A stretch of DNA of 64,000 nucleotides. Source: Emydura subglobosa (taxonomy: Eukaryota > Chordata > Testudines > Chelidae). Where the stretch lies: positions 8,436,689 through 8,500,688 of the forward strand of contig ML679995.1 of NCBI GenBank assembly GCA_007922225.1, read 5' to 3'. The notes beneath the pieces were generated by a model. It was not told where the DNA came from and ran no database searches. It was given only the letters and a program-made list of their open reading frames with translations. A program made the translations under genes and the position numbers. This document shows, one piece after another, positions 12,330-23,650 of the stretch. Numbering within the stretch: position 1 is the stretch's first letter; every line of letters starts with the position of its first letter.

Positions 12330-12860
12330 ATACATTGGAATTGGAATAGGTACAGAAAAAGGCAACTAAAATGATTGGGGTATGGAAAAACTTCCATATG
12401 AGGAGAGATTAATAAGACTGAGACTTTCCAGCTTTGAAAAAAGATGACTAAGGGGGAATATGATAGGGGTCAAAAAATCATGAATGATGTGCAGAAAGTA
12501 ATTAAGAACGTGTTATTTACTCCTTCTCATAAAACAAAACTAGGGGTCACCAAATGAAATTAATAGGCAGCAGGTTTAAAATGAAAAAAAAGTACTTTTT
12601 CACACAATGCATGGTCAGCGTGTGGAACTCCTTGCCAGAGGATGTTGTGAAGGCCAAGACTATAACAGGGTTCAAAAAAAAAAAAAGAAAAAGCTAGGTA
12701 TATTCATGGAGGATAGGTCCATTAATGGCTATTAGTCAGGATGGGCAGAGATTGCTGTGTGCTAGAGGCAGGAAATGGCTGAAGGGATTAATCACTTCAT
12801 GATTACCCAGTCTATCAATTCCCTCTGAAGCACCTGGCACTGGCCTCTCTAACAATAAGC
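12330..12860 (+). mobile_element. CR1 LINE fragment of a second subfamily
   Basis: The segment follows the C-terminal CR1 coding order: 'ggtacagaaaaaggcaac' (QKATK-like), 'cttccatatgaggagagattaataagactg' (LPYEERL-like), 'gaatatgataggggtc', then the 'cacacaatgcatggtcagcgtgtggaactccttgccagaggatgttgtgaaggc' region (the WN-L motif block), then 'attaatggctattagtcaggatgg' and a tail ending in 'gcacctggcactggcc'. The extreme 3' end is missing. It is the same subfamily as the minus-strand copy at 40.1-42.2 kb and differs from the copies at 10 kb and 52.6 kb. Confidence 0.75.
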
Positions 12861-13580
12861 AGTAACAGCAGAATGTAGATTATCTAAAATGGTGACAGTC
12901 AAGGTATAGCAGCTGTAACTCCCTAGGGTCGAAGCCATGCCTGGACCCCGGTTATAATATATCCCCTATCATCTCAATTTCCATATATGGGAGCATCAGG
13001 AAGATATTTTCAGTCTTTTTTATTTTTTCCCAATTGAAACAAATACCAGAGAACAGAAAAATAACATTGGATATTTATCATGTGCCATCACCAACATATG
13101 TACCTTTTTTTCTGCAGCTATGGAAAATGAATAACTCTGAGCTCAGCATATTTATTCAGATTCATAAACGGGGGTAAAAAAAGGCAATAGAAATGCAGAA
13201 TAATAGAAAAAATTGATTTATCTCATTTATTTTTAAATCTGCTCAGTGTGTCCATATAAAACTTCTGGGCCCCCCTTGTCTCCTTTCCTTCCCCCCACAC
13301 TCTTCAGGTTTGTATAGACAAACGTTGCTTCCGGTTAAAACTGGTTATAAAAAATATCTTGCTTTTTTTCTCACTTCTGATGCAGGAATGAAGAGCCAGA
13401 CCCTACCCTCTTCTATAATTGTTAAGTGTAGTGCCTTACCTCACAGCTAATTCCACTGAAATCAATGGAACTACTCTGGGGGGTAAGGGACAAATCAGTC
13501 TGAATACTGATGACAGAGATTGCCCCTACAATGCATGGCACAGTTTATCTGCATGTACTTGAATATGTTGGTATCTTTAT

Positions 13581-13710
13581 ATGCAGTGGTGTTGTAGCCA
13601 TTTGGTCCCAGGATATTAAAGAGAAGGTGTGAGAGATAATATCTTTTATTGGACCAATTTCTTTTGGTGAGGGAGACAAGTTTTCAAGCTTACACAGAAC
13701 TCTTCTTCAG
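13581..13710 (+). mobile_element. Dispersed repeat with 'gttgtagcc...ggtccca' end
   Basis: It starts ATGCAGTGGTGTTGTAGCC, followed by 'ggtcccaggatatta', 'atatcttttattggaccaa', 'gtgagggagacaag' and 'ttacacagaactcttcttcag'. The same order, partly inverted, recurs at 19482-19703, so this is a genuine repeat family. I recall it as very common in turtle DNA but cannot name it. No coding capacity is seen. Confidence 0.6.
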
Positions 13711-14754
13711 TTGTCTTTATAGTATTCAGGGGCTTTCTTTGTTTTGGGGAGCCATTATGGAGCCAAAATCACACGAAACCCCATATTATGTTGTTTCTAC
13801 CATCTGGGAACTGAAATACAATAAGACAATGTCTCTTTGCTCCCATAAATGGCCACATGTGGCACTCCATCCATTGAAAAATATTAAACGACCACACAAA
13901 TATTAAACCCAGTGCACAGTCTTTCAATTCGGTGGCCAGTATGAAATGAATTAGTGGACTCAGTTTAGTTCATAATAGACAATTTTCTACATCACAAAAA
14001 TAGACAGAAACAAACATCCTCTCTATCAGTCTCTGCAGATAGTCCAAGGACTGAATGGGCTTGAAGATTTAAGGCTTTGTCTACATAGGAAAGTTGTACT
14101 CTTTTTTTAACTTAAATTGGTTTAAAAAAACATGTTAAACTGGTGGAAAACCTGCTATCGACATTCTTATTTAAGTTTAGAAGCGGCTTATTGCAATTTA
14201 GCTTTCCTTGTAACAGAACTCTGGAGGATGGACGTTCCATTCTGTGAAGAACTTCAAGATTTTGAAATTTGGCTTCGTTTCGAATTGAAGCAAAAACCGA
14301 AAATTTCATAATTCTCTATGAAGGAAAATTCAGAAAAAATATTTGGCTTGTTTCATTTAAGTTTTTTTTTTTTTTTAATTTTGTATTATAATATCAAATT
14401 AAAAAATGGAAATTGTTTCAATATGAAAACGGAAAATGTTTCGTTCTGGAAATGTCAAAACAGGATGTTTCAACGTTGCTGGAAGTCTCTTCCATTTAAA
14501 AAAAAAAAACAATTCCAGAGAAATGACTTCAATTCTTAGGCATTTTTTAAAACCCTGGTGGATGCTTATTTGCATCTTTAGGAACCTAAATAGCTTTGAA
14601 AATCTAGTCCTAGGCTTTGAAGTCATTTAGGTGCTTTTGAAAATTTTTATCTTTAGGTCTGAACGACCTAGAGTTGGTAGCTAGAATAACAAGGGATAGA
14701 GATGGTAGGGGTGAATTTTGAGTGTGGTTGCTGTGGAAGTTTCAGTAACTTTAA
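13711..14754. other. Gene-free stretch with AT-rich degenerate block
   Basis: No gene is seen. The part from about 14260 to 14520 is dominated by 'gaaatttt/ttcaaa'-style repeats and homopolymers. It resembles the degenerate AT-rich family seen at 30634, 33209, 51920 and 53100. The opposed short frames there are simple consequences of the low-complexity sequence. Confidence 0.4.
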
Positions 14755-15031
14755 AGGCTTATCTACATAGCCCTGCAGTTCGGGCTCAGAGGTGTGAATT
14801 GCAGTGTGTACTAGCATGCTGTCCTCTAACTGCCCCATGTGGATGCTGGTACTAAAAGGTACCTTGTTCATGAGAACATAGTCCTCTTTGAAAGAAGACT
14901 ACCTTAACGTGAACTCCATACCTTTTAGTTCACACCAGTATCATCCACATGGAGCAGTTAAAGTGCAACAACTTGGGCGTAAATTGGAGAGAGCACCAAA
15001 TCTGCACTATAGTGCAGTGTAGACGTAGCCT
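14755..15031. mobile_element. Foldback MITE (long inverted repeat)
   Basis: Two arms of about 135 bp face each other around a centre at 14890, where AGTCCTCTTT and AAAGAAGACT flank a single G. The outer ends read 'aaggcttatctacat' and, inverted, 'aggctacgtctacac'. Both arms contain a CCATGTGGATG block and a 'ctaaaaggta' block in mirror order. The arms are clearly diverged, so the element is old. A 'gtctaca' terminus is shared with the elements at 35363, 36258 and 49766, suggesting one superfamily. No transposase is encoded. Confidence 0.7.
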
Positions 15032-15640
15032 GACAAGTCTCCCTCTTAATCAAACCATTAGCTTTGACAGCAACACTGGGGAAGAATGCAGTGTAGCAGC
15101 AATGAAAATACGGTGGGCTGGAAATCTATGTTCTATGGGAATTTGCAGAGGAAGTTTGCATTCTGACACAGTATTACTGTCGTACTGTATTGATATTCAG
15201 ATTAACGTGTGCTAAATGAATCTTTTTTTCCCCTCCATACCAATACAATATGAGACAAGCCTACACAGGATAAGAATATTCATCAGTTGAAGACGCAGAC
15301 TCTTGACCTGATCCAGTAAGGAAGGAAGTTTGTAACTGAAAATTAATTCATACTGGAAAGTGCAGTCAATAGACAATTACTAAGATACAGTTCCCTGTTT
15401 ATTGCTTGAAGAGCTCTGCTTAAGATTTATAACTGTGGAAAGCAATTACCTTTACATTAAAAGAATAGGCTAAACAGATTAAACTTAATTACTGTAGAAC
15501 CCTTCAAACGGTCCTTCTTGTATAAATAATCATCAGCCAGATGCTAATTTAAAAAAACCAAAGGTGATTACCAAAGTGGAATTCACAACCAAATTATTAA
15601 ACAGAAAGCAAAGACCGGGCCTGATTCTTACCTCGCACCA
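15032..15640. other. Gene-free stretch
   Basis: Unique-looking AT-rich DNA with no supported gene or repeat, ending where a sharp rise in GC begins. Confidence 0.45.
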
Positions 15641-16165
15641 CCCTTACACTGGGTTGACACTACCAACTTATAGCATGGAGCTGCCAGGTGAGGACCAGCA
15701 GCCTTTTAGGGGAGGCGGGAACCAGTTTTTGCCTGGACAGAGATGAGGGGCAAGGGGTAGTGATGGGACCAGTCCTGTCCAGGTGGGGGCAGGGCCCTCT
15801 GAGCCTATCTCCACACAGCCGCACCTCACCGAGCGGCCTCAGGGCCCTGACCATCGACACAGACTTGGGCCCAGGCATCCAGCAACCTTGCACACCAAGA
15901 TGGCGGGGATGGCTCTGGGGCAGTGTGGGTCAGGTTTTCGGCACTGGGGCCCCAATGGCAGTAAAAGGAGAGCTGATGCCGGCAGCCTGCCAGAGCTACA
16001 TGACAGACAGCCAGGGGCAGGTGGAGACCTCCCAGGACTCAGCCAGCAGGGCTGATTCCAGGGCCTGCCCTGTCTCTGGTTCTGAGTGATGAAAAGTGGC
16101 CCACAGGCTGGGCCTGGGAGCCTCCACTCAATCCTGGGGGTCCTGCCCTGGCCCCAAGCAGCCCT

Positions 16166-16265
16166 GTCCTCCAGGTGCTGCTTTCACCTGCGCGGTGCAC
16201 CAGACAAAACCAAACACGCATTGCAGCTGAGCGGTGGTTTCCCTCAGCACGGCACCCAGGACTTG
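16166..16265 (-). pseudogene. ZnT-like exon: C-terminal domain, last piece
   Basis: On the minus strand the residues GAVLRETTAQLQCVFGF are followed by VWCTAQVKA. In SLC30 proteins the last exon encodes a 'VL.EA...L...F.F...T.QVE' helix-strand pair that follows directly after the 'SVHVA' block. The order, strand and distance (about 200 bp, intron-sized) relative to the 16471-16609 piece support common ancestry. A pyrimidine-containing CCTGCAAG acceptor-like site sits just upstream, but the codons before it are out of phase, which suggests a frameshift. Confidence 0.5.
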
Positions 16266-16470
16266 CAGGGTCCGACGGCCCTTGTGTGACCATGTTCCAT
16301 GGAAGGGCATCCAGGGACTGCATCCCAGGGAGGGGTAGGGACTGTAGCTGGGAGACAGCCACCCCTTCCGGCGGACAAAGGGGAGAGGTTGGGCTGGTGA
16401 TCCCACTCTAGGAGACGGGGTGAGAAATTAGAATGGGGGCTGAGCCTGAGCAGGGGTGTTCATGGGGCAC

Positions 16471-16609
16471 TCATCAGTTGCCACATGCACAGACACCAGG
16501 TGGTGGCTGAGGGTCTGGGCCCGCAGCTGCAGGTTGTGGGCTCCCTTCATGCTTTTCCCTGACCACAGCACATCCTTTAGCGCATTGAACCTGATGCCCT
16601 GCAGTGCCC
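16471..16609 (-). pseudogene. ZnT-like exon: C-terminal domain, first piece
   Basis: Read on the minus strand, a pyrimidine-rich acceptor ending in CCCCCAG (to 16610) leads into residues QGIRFNALKDVL, then GAHNLQLRAQTLSHHLVSVH and VATDE. In SLC30 proteins the matching block follows an 'EGTP' motif and runs 'F.AVKD.LL...GV...H.LHIW.LT....LSVHVA'. The aligned spacing, the His before the L-x-L pair and the VSVHVA ending all fit. Changes from the family pattern suggest decay: the expected Trp of 'LHIWALT' is replaced (LQLRAQT), and the preceding frame is disturbed around the acceptor. A GT donor candidate lies at 16470-16469. Confidence 0.55.
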
Positions 16610-17170
16610 CTGGGGGCCAAGCAACGAGGGTCAAATAGGGCCATGCTCCCCCACCCCACCCTCTCAAGAGAGCCCAGGAGGCACAACCAGACACAGTGCA
16701 GGTCCAAGTCTCCCCTAGTGTGGAAGCAGCGCAGGGCTGGGCAGTTGGCTGTGGAAGTGCCAGCTGCAGAGCATGGGGACCATTAGGGGTCTGTGGAGAC
16801 CTTGAACACAACCCCCCGGGGTGCGGCAGGCACAGGGACCAGCCAGAAGTCGTGCGACTGCTCTGGAGCTTGCTGGAGAGTGGCCAAGTTGGCTGTGCTG
16901 AAGATGAGGTTGGCTTGGAGATGAGGATGGTCCTGGTGCTGGGGGGGGCAGGAGACTCATGGTGCGGGAATCGCCCTGCTACCAGAAACAGTGGGGCCTT
17001 GTGGGCCAGTCGTGGCTGCAGCAGGGACAGAGGGGCAGAGCTAGGGTGAGGCATTTACCGTCAGCGGGAGCAGAAGCTGCCCACGGGCGGGCCATGAGAA
17101 CCCCTATTTATCATCTAGCTGCCTTTTCTCTCTGTTCTTTCTCCTTTTGTGTTTTCCTGCAGAGAAAACA

Positions 17171-17640
17171 GGATGGGACTTTAACGATAAGCTAAACAGG
17201 GACTTTAACAATAACAGCATGAACAACAGCTCCAGCCTATCTCCACTAGCATCTTCTCATTTCACTTGCCCCCACCACACATAAAAGGACAGTTTATTAC
17301 TATCTTTAATACCATCTGAGAGACTCTCATATACAAGTTTTTTCCTTCTAAAGATCCTCCCCAGCTAAATGGACAGGAAAGAAGTGCTATTGTTAAAATG
17401 AACGCCTTACTTACATTTACAAGTAAAGTATTAAGCATTCCCCCTGCACCCTTATTTTCAGTATCTTTAAGAAAAGGTTGAAAGGATTCTAATGGTCATT
17501 TTGCCCTGATACTAAGGAGGCTGAGGTCTCTGTATTCCAAACCCGAAACCTTGTTCAAAAGTGTTTAATGTCTGTGTAGTGTTCGGTATTTTTATCTTGG
17601 TGGCGGAATGGAAGCACACTGGCAAAAGGATGTCAAAAGT
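17171..17640. other. Gene-free stretch
   Basis: Plain AT-rich sequence between the GC-rich island and the next GC-richer block. No supported feature. Confidence 0.4.
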
Positions 17641-18560
17641 GCTTATTTATTACCTGAGATAGCATAAGAAAGACACACAGGAGCGGGAGTCCTGTACCAT
17701 ACAGGAACTGCAGCTCCGGCACAAGCCTTAAGATGAAAAGTACAATGAAAGTACAATTAACCACAAGGATATAAAGTAGCAACTTATAGGCACAGGACTT
17801 ATTATTATTATAAGCTGAGCAACCGCAGCAGCAGCTGCAGTTCGTGAACAGAGAAGTGAACCTTAAGCAAGGAAGAGACCTGCCAAGAGGATACCTACAG
17901 CAATATACTCCTGGGGGCCCATCGATGTAAGAAAGCTAGCCTTATTTAAGCGTGTGCAGGGACGCTTATCACCAAGAACGAGGGAGACCCATACTTCGTT
18001 CTGATAAGCGGGTGACGTACGGGAACCGCCTGCCCGAGGCATCCGCTGTGGCTTCCACGGAGTCTCGGGGAGTCTCAGCTTGGGGAGGCTCTCGGGGGAC
18101 TGATATACCCTTCCCCCCCCCCCCACCTTGCAGCAAGCTTTACCCAGTAATACATGACGTATATCTCAATCCCAGTAGGGATTGGGCCTTAACACTTAGT
18201 TGCTATTAGTTTATTGGTAGTTAGCTAGGGACCTTTTGGAATAAGGTGACGTTAGTTGTTTACTTCAAAGAGAACTCAGCCATAGTCTTACTTCTTCTTT
18301 ATTATTACTAAAATAGGAACCTTTTAGCTTATTAAGCATTAGCAAATGTCTGTGGCCATCTCAGGATGCTCCAGACCCCAAGGCACTTCCTCCTCTGGCC
18401 TAAGGTCGGGCAGAGGGCAGCGTCTGGGTTTTGCTCCTGAGAGGTCTTAACTTTAGCTTTTCTGGCTTAGCATTGCTTTTAGGGCCTTACTCTTGTCAAA
18501 CTATACTGATTTCGCGTTACAAAGTCTTGCGCGCCCTAACAGTCTGACAGTCACAGGTCC
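17640..18560 (-). repeat. GC-richer, CpG-containing block with LTR-like look
   Basis: This block has unusual CpG density and a cytosine run at 18112-18124. On the minus strand it contains a 'cttaaataagg' motif that could be a TATA or polyadenylation element, preceded by CG-rich sequence and followed by short direct motifs such as 'ggtatcctcttggcagg'. This arrangement resembles the U3-R-U5 layout of a retroviral-type LTR. However, I could not find TG...CA ends, a target duplication, a primer-binding site or gag/pol codons. The 87-codon minus-strand frame (18126-17863) is unrecognised. It could also be an unmethylated CpG patch. Confidence 0.25.
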
Positions 18561-19481
18561 CTGTTAACACCTTTTGACCAACTTGCACATCATAGCCAGT
18601 ACCAGAGAAGGACCAGGGCCACAGGATTTGGATCACAATCTGAATTTCTCTATTGGAGGTTTTTTTTTTTAATCTGAGATTGTGATTTGGTCTGGTCCAT
18701 TACAGAGAATAATGACAGGAAGCTGTGTCCAGATCCACATTTTTCCAGAGTTCAGGTGGGTTCAGATTCAAGCCTCTCTGTTTAAGGTACCTGCGGGAAT
18801 TGTATTTCCACCACAACATATCTTCCACCGGGGAGTTTCAGTGGAGTTAGGTATTCTGAACTAAGCCATCACTGTGGGATGTAGCTTCTGCTTTTAAAAA
18901 AGGCCAATGCATTCAATAGATTTTCTTGCTTCTGATTGATACTCATCAGTCAGGGATCCTCTGTACAGTTCCAATGGGGTATGCTGTGATGGTTTGAGGG
19001 AGTTTTTACTCAGCAGACTGGTACAGAGGAGAAAAGCTGTGGCTGTTTCAATAAACCCTTCCCTGTAGAGTGAAAGAAAGCTACAAATTGGATACCAAGA
19101 GAAAGTAGGAGCTTGTGAGAGGAAATTATTCTCTTATTTTAGTATGGGCTTTCTTCAACTTACTGCTAAGATTAAAAGAGTTTAATTAAAAAAGCCAGAA
19201 AGAGATTTATTAACCAGTGTATCTAGTGCAGCAGGGCTGTGCTGCTTTCGTTAGGGCTGAAGAAGTGTTTTTTGGGTTTTGTTTTAAGCACTGAGAAATG
19301 AATCTTGAAAAATCTTAGTTGGAACAAATTTAGCCTTAAAGGGCTAGGTTTATAAAGAAACTTAAATGTGATGATGCTGATTATCACCACATTTATTCCT
19401 GGGGGAAGAAAAGGAAAAAGAAAGAATCATTGGGCCAGAGACAGAGAGCAATCATGAGAATGACGTCGTAGTCTACCGTTG
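18561..19481. other. Gene-free stretch
   Basis: No gene or repeat can be supported. A thymine run lies at 18660-18671. Confidence 0.4.
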
Positions 19482-19703
19482 TATGCAGTGTTGTAGCCCT
19501 GTTGGTCCCGGGAAATTAGCGAGACAAGGTCATGGTCCCTTGAAATATGTTAACTACTTATCCTAAACAATCTTTCACCTTGTATTTAGCTGTGGCACTC
19601 AGTACATTTCCCAGACTGGAAAAGGTCTGTGTAAGCGCGAAAGCTTCTCTCTCTCACCAACAGAAGTTGATCCAATAAAATATATTACCTCACCCACCTT
19701 GTC
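19482..19703. mobile_element. Inverted-arm copy of the 'gttgtagcc' repeat
   Basis: The left arm (19482-19530) reads TGCAGTGTTGTAGCC, 'ttggtcccgggaaattagcgagacaaggt' in plus orientation. The right part (to 19703) reads the same family in minus orientation: 'cagactggaaaaggtctgtgtaagc', 'tctctctcaccaacagaagttg', 'ccaataaaatatatta', 'cccaccttgtc'. The outer ends GACAAGGT and ACCTTGTC can pair. The middle matches a longer version of the family ('caatctttcaccttgtatttagctg'). This is either a rearranged copy or a foldback form of the repeat at 13581. Confidence 0.6.
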
Positions 19704-19840
19704 ACTGTAGTCGGTGGTTAGTGTCCTCAGCTGGGAGTGGGAGGGTGCCACCTGTCTGCTCCTAGTAACTTTTATTACTTGTCCACAGTGGAACAACTTC
19801 AGTAGGAGAGACTGAGGGAGCCTGCTATTAGAATATCCCA

Positions 19841-19970
19841 GAGCCCAGTGGTTTGGGCACTCACCTGATTTGTGACCTATCCCTCTTCAAAGCCCTTCTC
19901 CCACTCAAACAGAGAGGAGACCTGAACCAGGGTCTCCCACATCCCAGGTGAGTAGCCTAACCACTGGGCC
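19841..19970. mobile_element. Palindromic tRNA-like SINE pair
   Basis: The left end GAGCCCAGTGGTTTGGGCAC and the right end, inverted, GGCCCAGTGGTTAGGCTAC form mirror-image copies of a tRNA A-box-like head. On the inverted right arm 'gagaccctggttcagg' provides a B-box-like sequence. The arms diverge toward the centre near 19905. A solitary minus-strand copy of the same head occurs at about 60483-60520. The structure may be two head-to-head SINE insertions or a foldback element. Confidence 0.6.
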
Positions 19971-21350
<1,380 letters not shown>

Positions 21351-21429
21351 CCATAAATAACTTTACCTGCTTGGTTTCAAGTCTCTGCATGACGATCAAA
21401 GGCGGAAAAACAGGACTGACATCATGATA

Positions 21430-23650
21430 GGAATCTAATATAGAGCACAAAATCAGGAGAAGGAATAGGATGAGGCATTTCTCGAACAAATAAAAATATC
21501 CAGAACAGAAGAGCTGGTAGTAATGGGGGACTTTCCAAACCGATATCTGGGTAGTTAAAGTAATATGGCAAAACACAAAATGTACAATAAATTCTTGGAA
21601 TGTATTGGGGACGACTTCTTATTGCAGAAGGTGGAGGACATAACCAGGAATAAAATAATTTTAGACTTGATTCTAACAGGGAGGAATTGGTTGAAATCTG
21701 AAGGTTGAAGGCAACTTAAGTGAAAATGATAATGAAATTATAGATTTTATGATCCTAAGGACAGGAAGGAGTGAGAACAGAAGAATAAGGACAATTGACT
21801 TCAAAAAAGCAGGCTTCAACAAAGTCAGAGAATTGGTAGGTAAGGTCCCAAGGGAAGAAAATCTAAGGGAAAAAAGGAGTTCAGGAGAGCTGGCAGTTTC
21901 TCAACAAAACAAAACAAAACAAAACAACCCCCCCACAAACAGTATTAATGTTGCAACAGCAAGGTATCCCAATAAGATGGAAAGACAGTATGGGAATAGT
22001 AAGAGTCCATTTTGGCTCCATCAGGAGCTATTTAATTACCTGAAAATCAAAAAAGAATCCTACAAAAAGTGGAAACATGGACAAATTGCTACAGATTCGG
22101 TCAAAAGAATAGCACAAGCATGTAGGGACAAATCAAGGAATACTAAAGTACAAAACAAGGTACACCTAGGAAGGGGCATAAAAGACGATAAGAAGAGGTT
22201 CTATAAATACATTAGGAGCAACAGAAATAAGAAGAAAAGTGTAGGTCGGCTACTGAATTGGGGAAGGAAAGCTAATAACAGATGACATCAAGAAGGCTGA
22301 AGTGTTTAATGCCTGTTTTGCCTCAGCTGTCACTACAAAGGTTAATTGTGACTAGATACTTAACACAATTAATATTAACAAGGAGGAAGGAACACAAGAT
22401 AGAATAGAGAAATAACAGGTTACAGAATATGTTTATTAATTAGATGTATTCAAGGCAAAGTAGGACCTGATGACATTTGTCCTAGAGTACTTACGGGACT
22501 AGCTGAAACCACCTTGGAACCATAGCAATCATCTTTGAGAATTCATGAATGATGGGAGAGGTCCCACTTGACTGGAGAAGGGCAAACATAGTAGTTATCT
22601 TTAAAATGGGGAAGAAGGAGGACCTGGGGAATTATAGAGTAGTCAGCTTAACTTCAATATCTGGAAAGATACTGGAACAAATTATTGAACAATCAACTTG
22701 TGAGCACCTAACGGATAATAAGGTAATAAATAGTAGCCAACATGGATTTGACAAGAACAAATCATGCCAGACAAACCTAAGAGTATGCCTATAGCATTTG
22801 CAGATGACACCAAACTGGAAGGGGTTGCTAGTATTTTGAAGGGTAAGAATAGAATTCAAATCAATCTTCACAAATTGGAGAATTGATCTGTAATCAAGAT
22901 GAAACACAATAAATACAAGTACTACTCTTAGGAAGCAAAAACCAAATGCACTACTATAAAATTGGGAATAACTGGCTATGCGGTAGTACTGCTGAAAAGG
23001 ACCAGGGAGTAATAATGGATCACAAATTGAATATGAGTCACCAATTTGGTGCAGTTGTGAAAAGGCTAATATTCTGTGGTGTATTAACAGGAGTGTCATA
23101 TGTAAGACACAGTAGGTGAGAGCCCCATTCCACACAGCACTGGTTAGGCCTCAGCCAGAGTACTGTGTCCAGTTCTGGATGCCACACTTTAGAAAAGATG
23201 TGAACAAATTGAAAGAAGTCCAGAAGGGAGCAACAAAAGTGATATAAGGTGTAGGAAACCTGACCTATGCGGGGAAAAAACCATATAGTCTTGAGAAAGG
23301 AAGACTGAAGAAGGACCTGATAGCCGTCTTGAAATATGTTAAAGACTTCTATCAAGAGGATTGTGATCGATTTACTCTCCATGTCCACTGAAGATAGGAC
23401 AAGAAGTAATAGGCTTATTTTGCAGCAAAGGATATTTAGGTTAGATATAAGGAAAATTTTCTAACTATAAAAATAACACAGTGGTAGGCTTCTAAGGGAA
23501 GTAGTGGAATCCCTCCCACTGGAGGTTTTTATGAACAGGTTAGTCAACCATCTGCCAGGGATGGTCTAGGTATTTGTAATCTTGCCTTAGCACAGGGGGC
23601 TTGACTAGATGACCACTCATAGTCCCTTCCAGGCCTACATTTCTATGATT
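21430..23650 (+). mobile_element. Long CR1 LINE copy, pre-RT to 3' end, with internal RT deletion
   Basis: This is one of the two most extensive CR1 copies here. From 21520 'gtaatgggggactttcc' marks the end of the endonuclease region. A 178-codon frame (21749-22285) encodes the pre-reverse-transcriptase linker, with IDFKKAGFNKVRELVGKVP and KKRFYKYIRSNRNKKKS. The RT domain follows with DWRRANIVVIFKMGKKEDLG and LTSISGKILEQIIEQ at 22549-22794. Then the sequence jumps from QHGFDKNKSCQTNLR to the catalytic FADDTKLEG box at about 22797, so several hundred bases of the RT palm are missing. The C-terminal blocks and the tail with GACTAGATGACC, 'cccttccaggcctacatttctatgatt' close the element. Many stops; not functional. 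Also odd is a perfect 'caaaa' repeat at 21904-21925 inside the linker. Confidence 0.85.

Larger units (their letters stand above)
15641..17170 (-). pseudogene. GC-rich island carrying SLC30/ZnT-like pseudogene
   Basis: This island of about 1.5 kb is much richer in G and C than either flank and has open frames in several phases, which is expected from composition alone. On the minus strand, two pieces resemble consecutive C-terminal exons of an SLC30 (ZnT) zinc transporter, listed separately at 16609-16471 and 16265-16166. SLC30 proteins export zinc from the cytosol into vesicles or out of the cell, and their C-terminal domain is a cytosolic dimerising fold. Upstream transmembrane exons are not recognisable at 16.6-17.05 kb, although that segment is also GC-rich. 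The region at 15.64-16.1 kb would correspond to a 3' untranslated part. Intron-like sequence between the pieces argues against a processed retrocopy. The paralogue is not assigned. Confidence 0.5.

Noticed and set aside
16428..17054. Single 208-codon minus-strand frame as one protein
   Set aside because: Only its last part (about 16471-16609) resembles ZnT. An acceptor-like site interrupts it and the upstream residues look like open GC-rich intron.
17640..18560. Endogenous retrovirus provirus
   Set aside because: No gag, pol or env codons, no paired LTR and no primer-binding site seen within the window. At most a solo LTR-like block.
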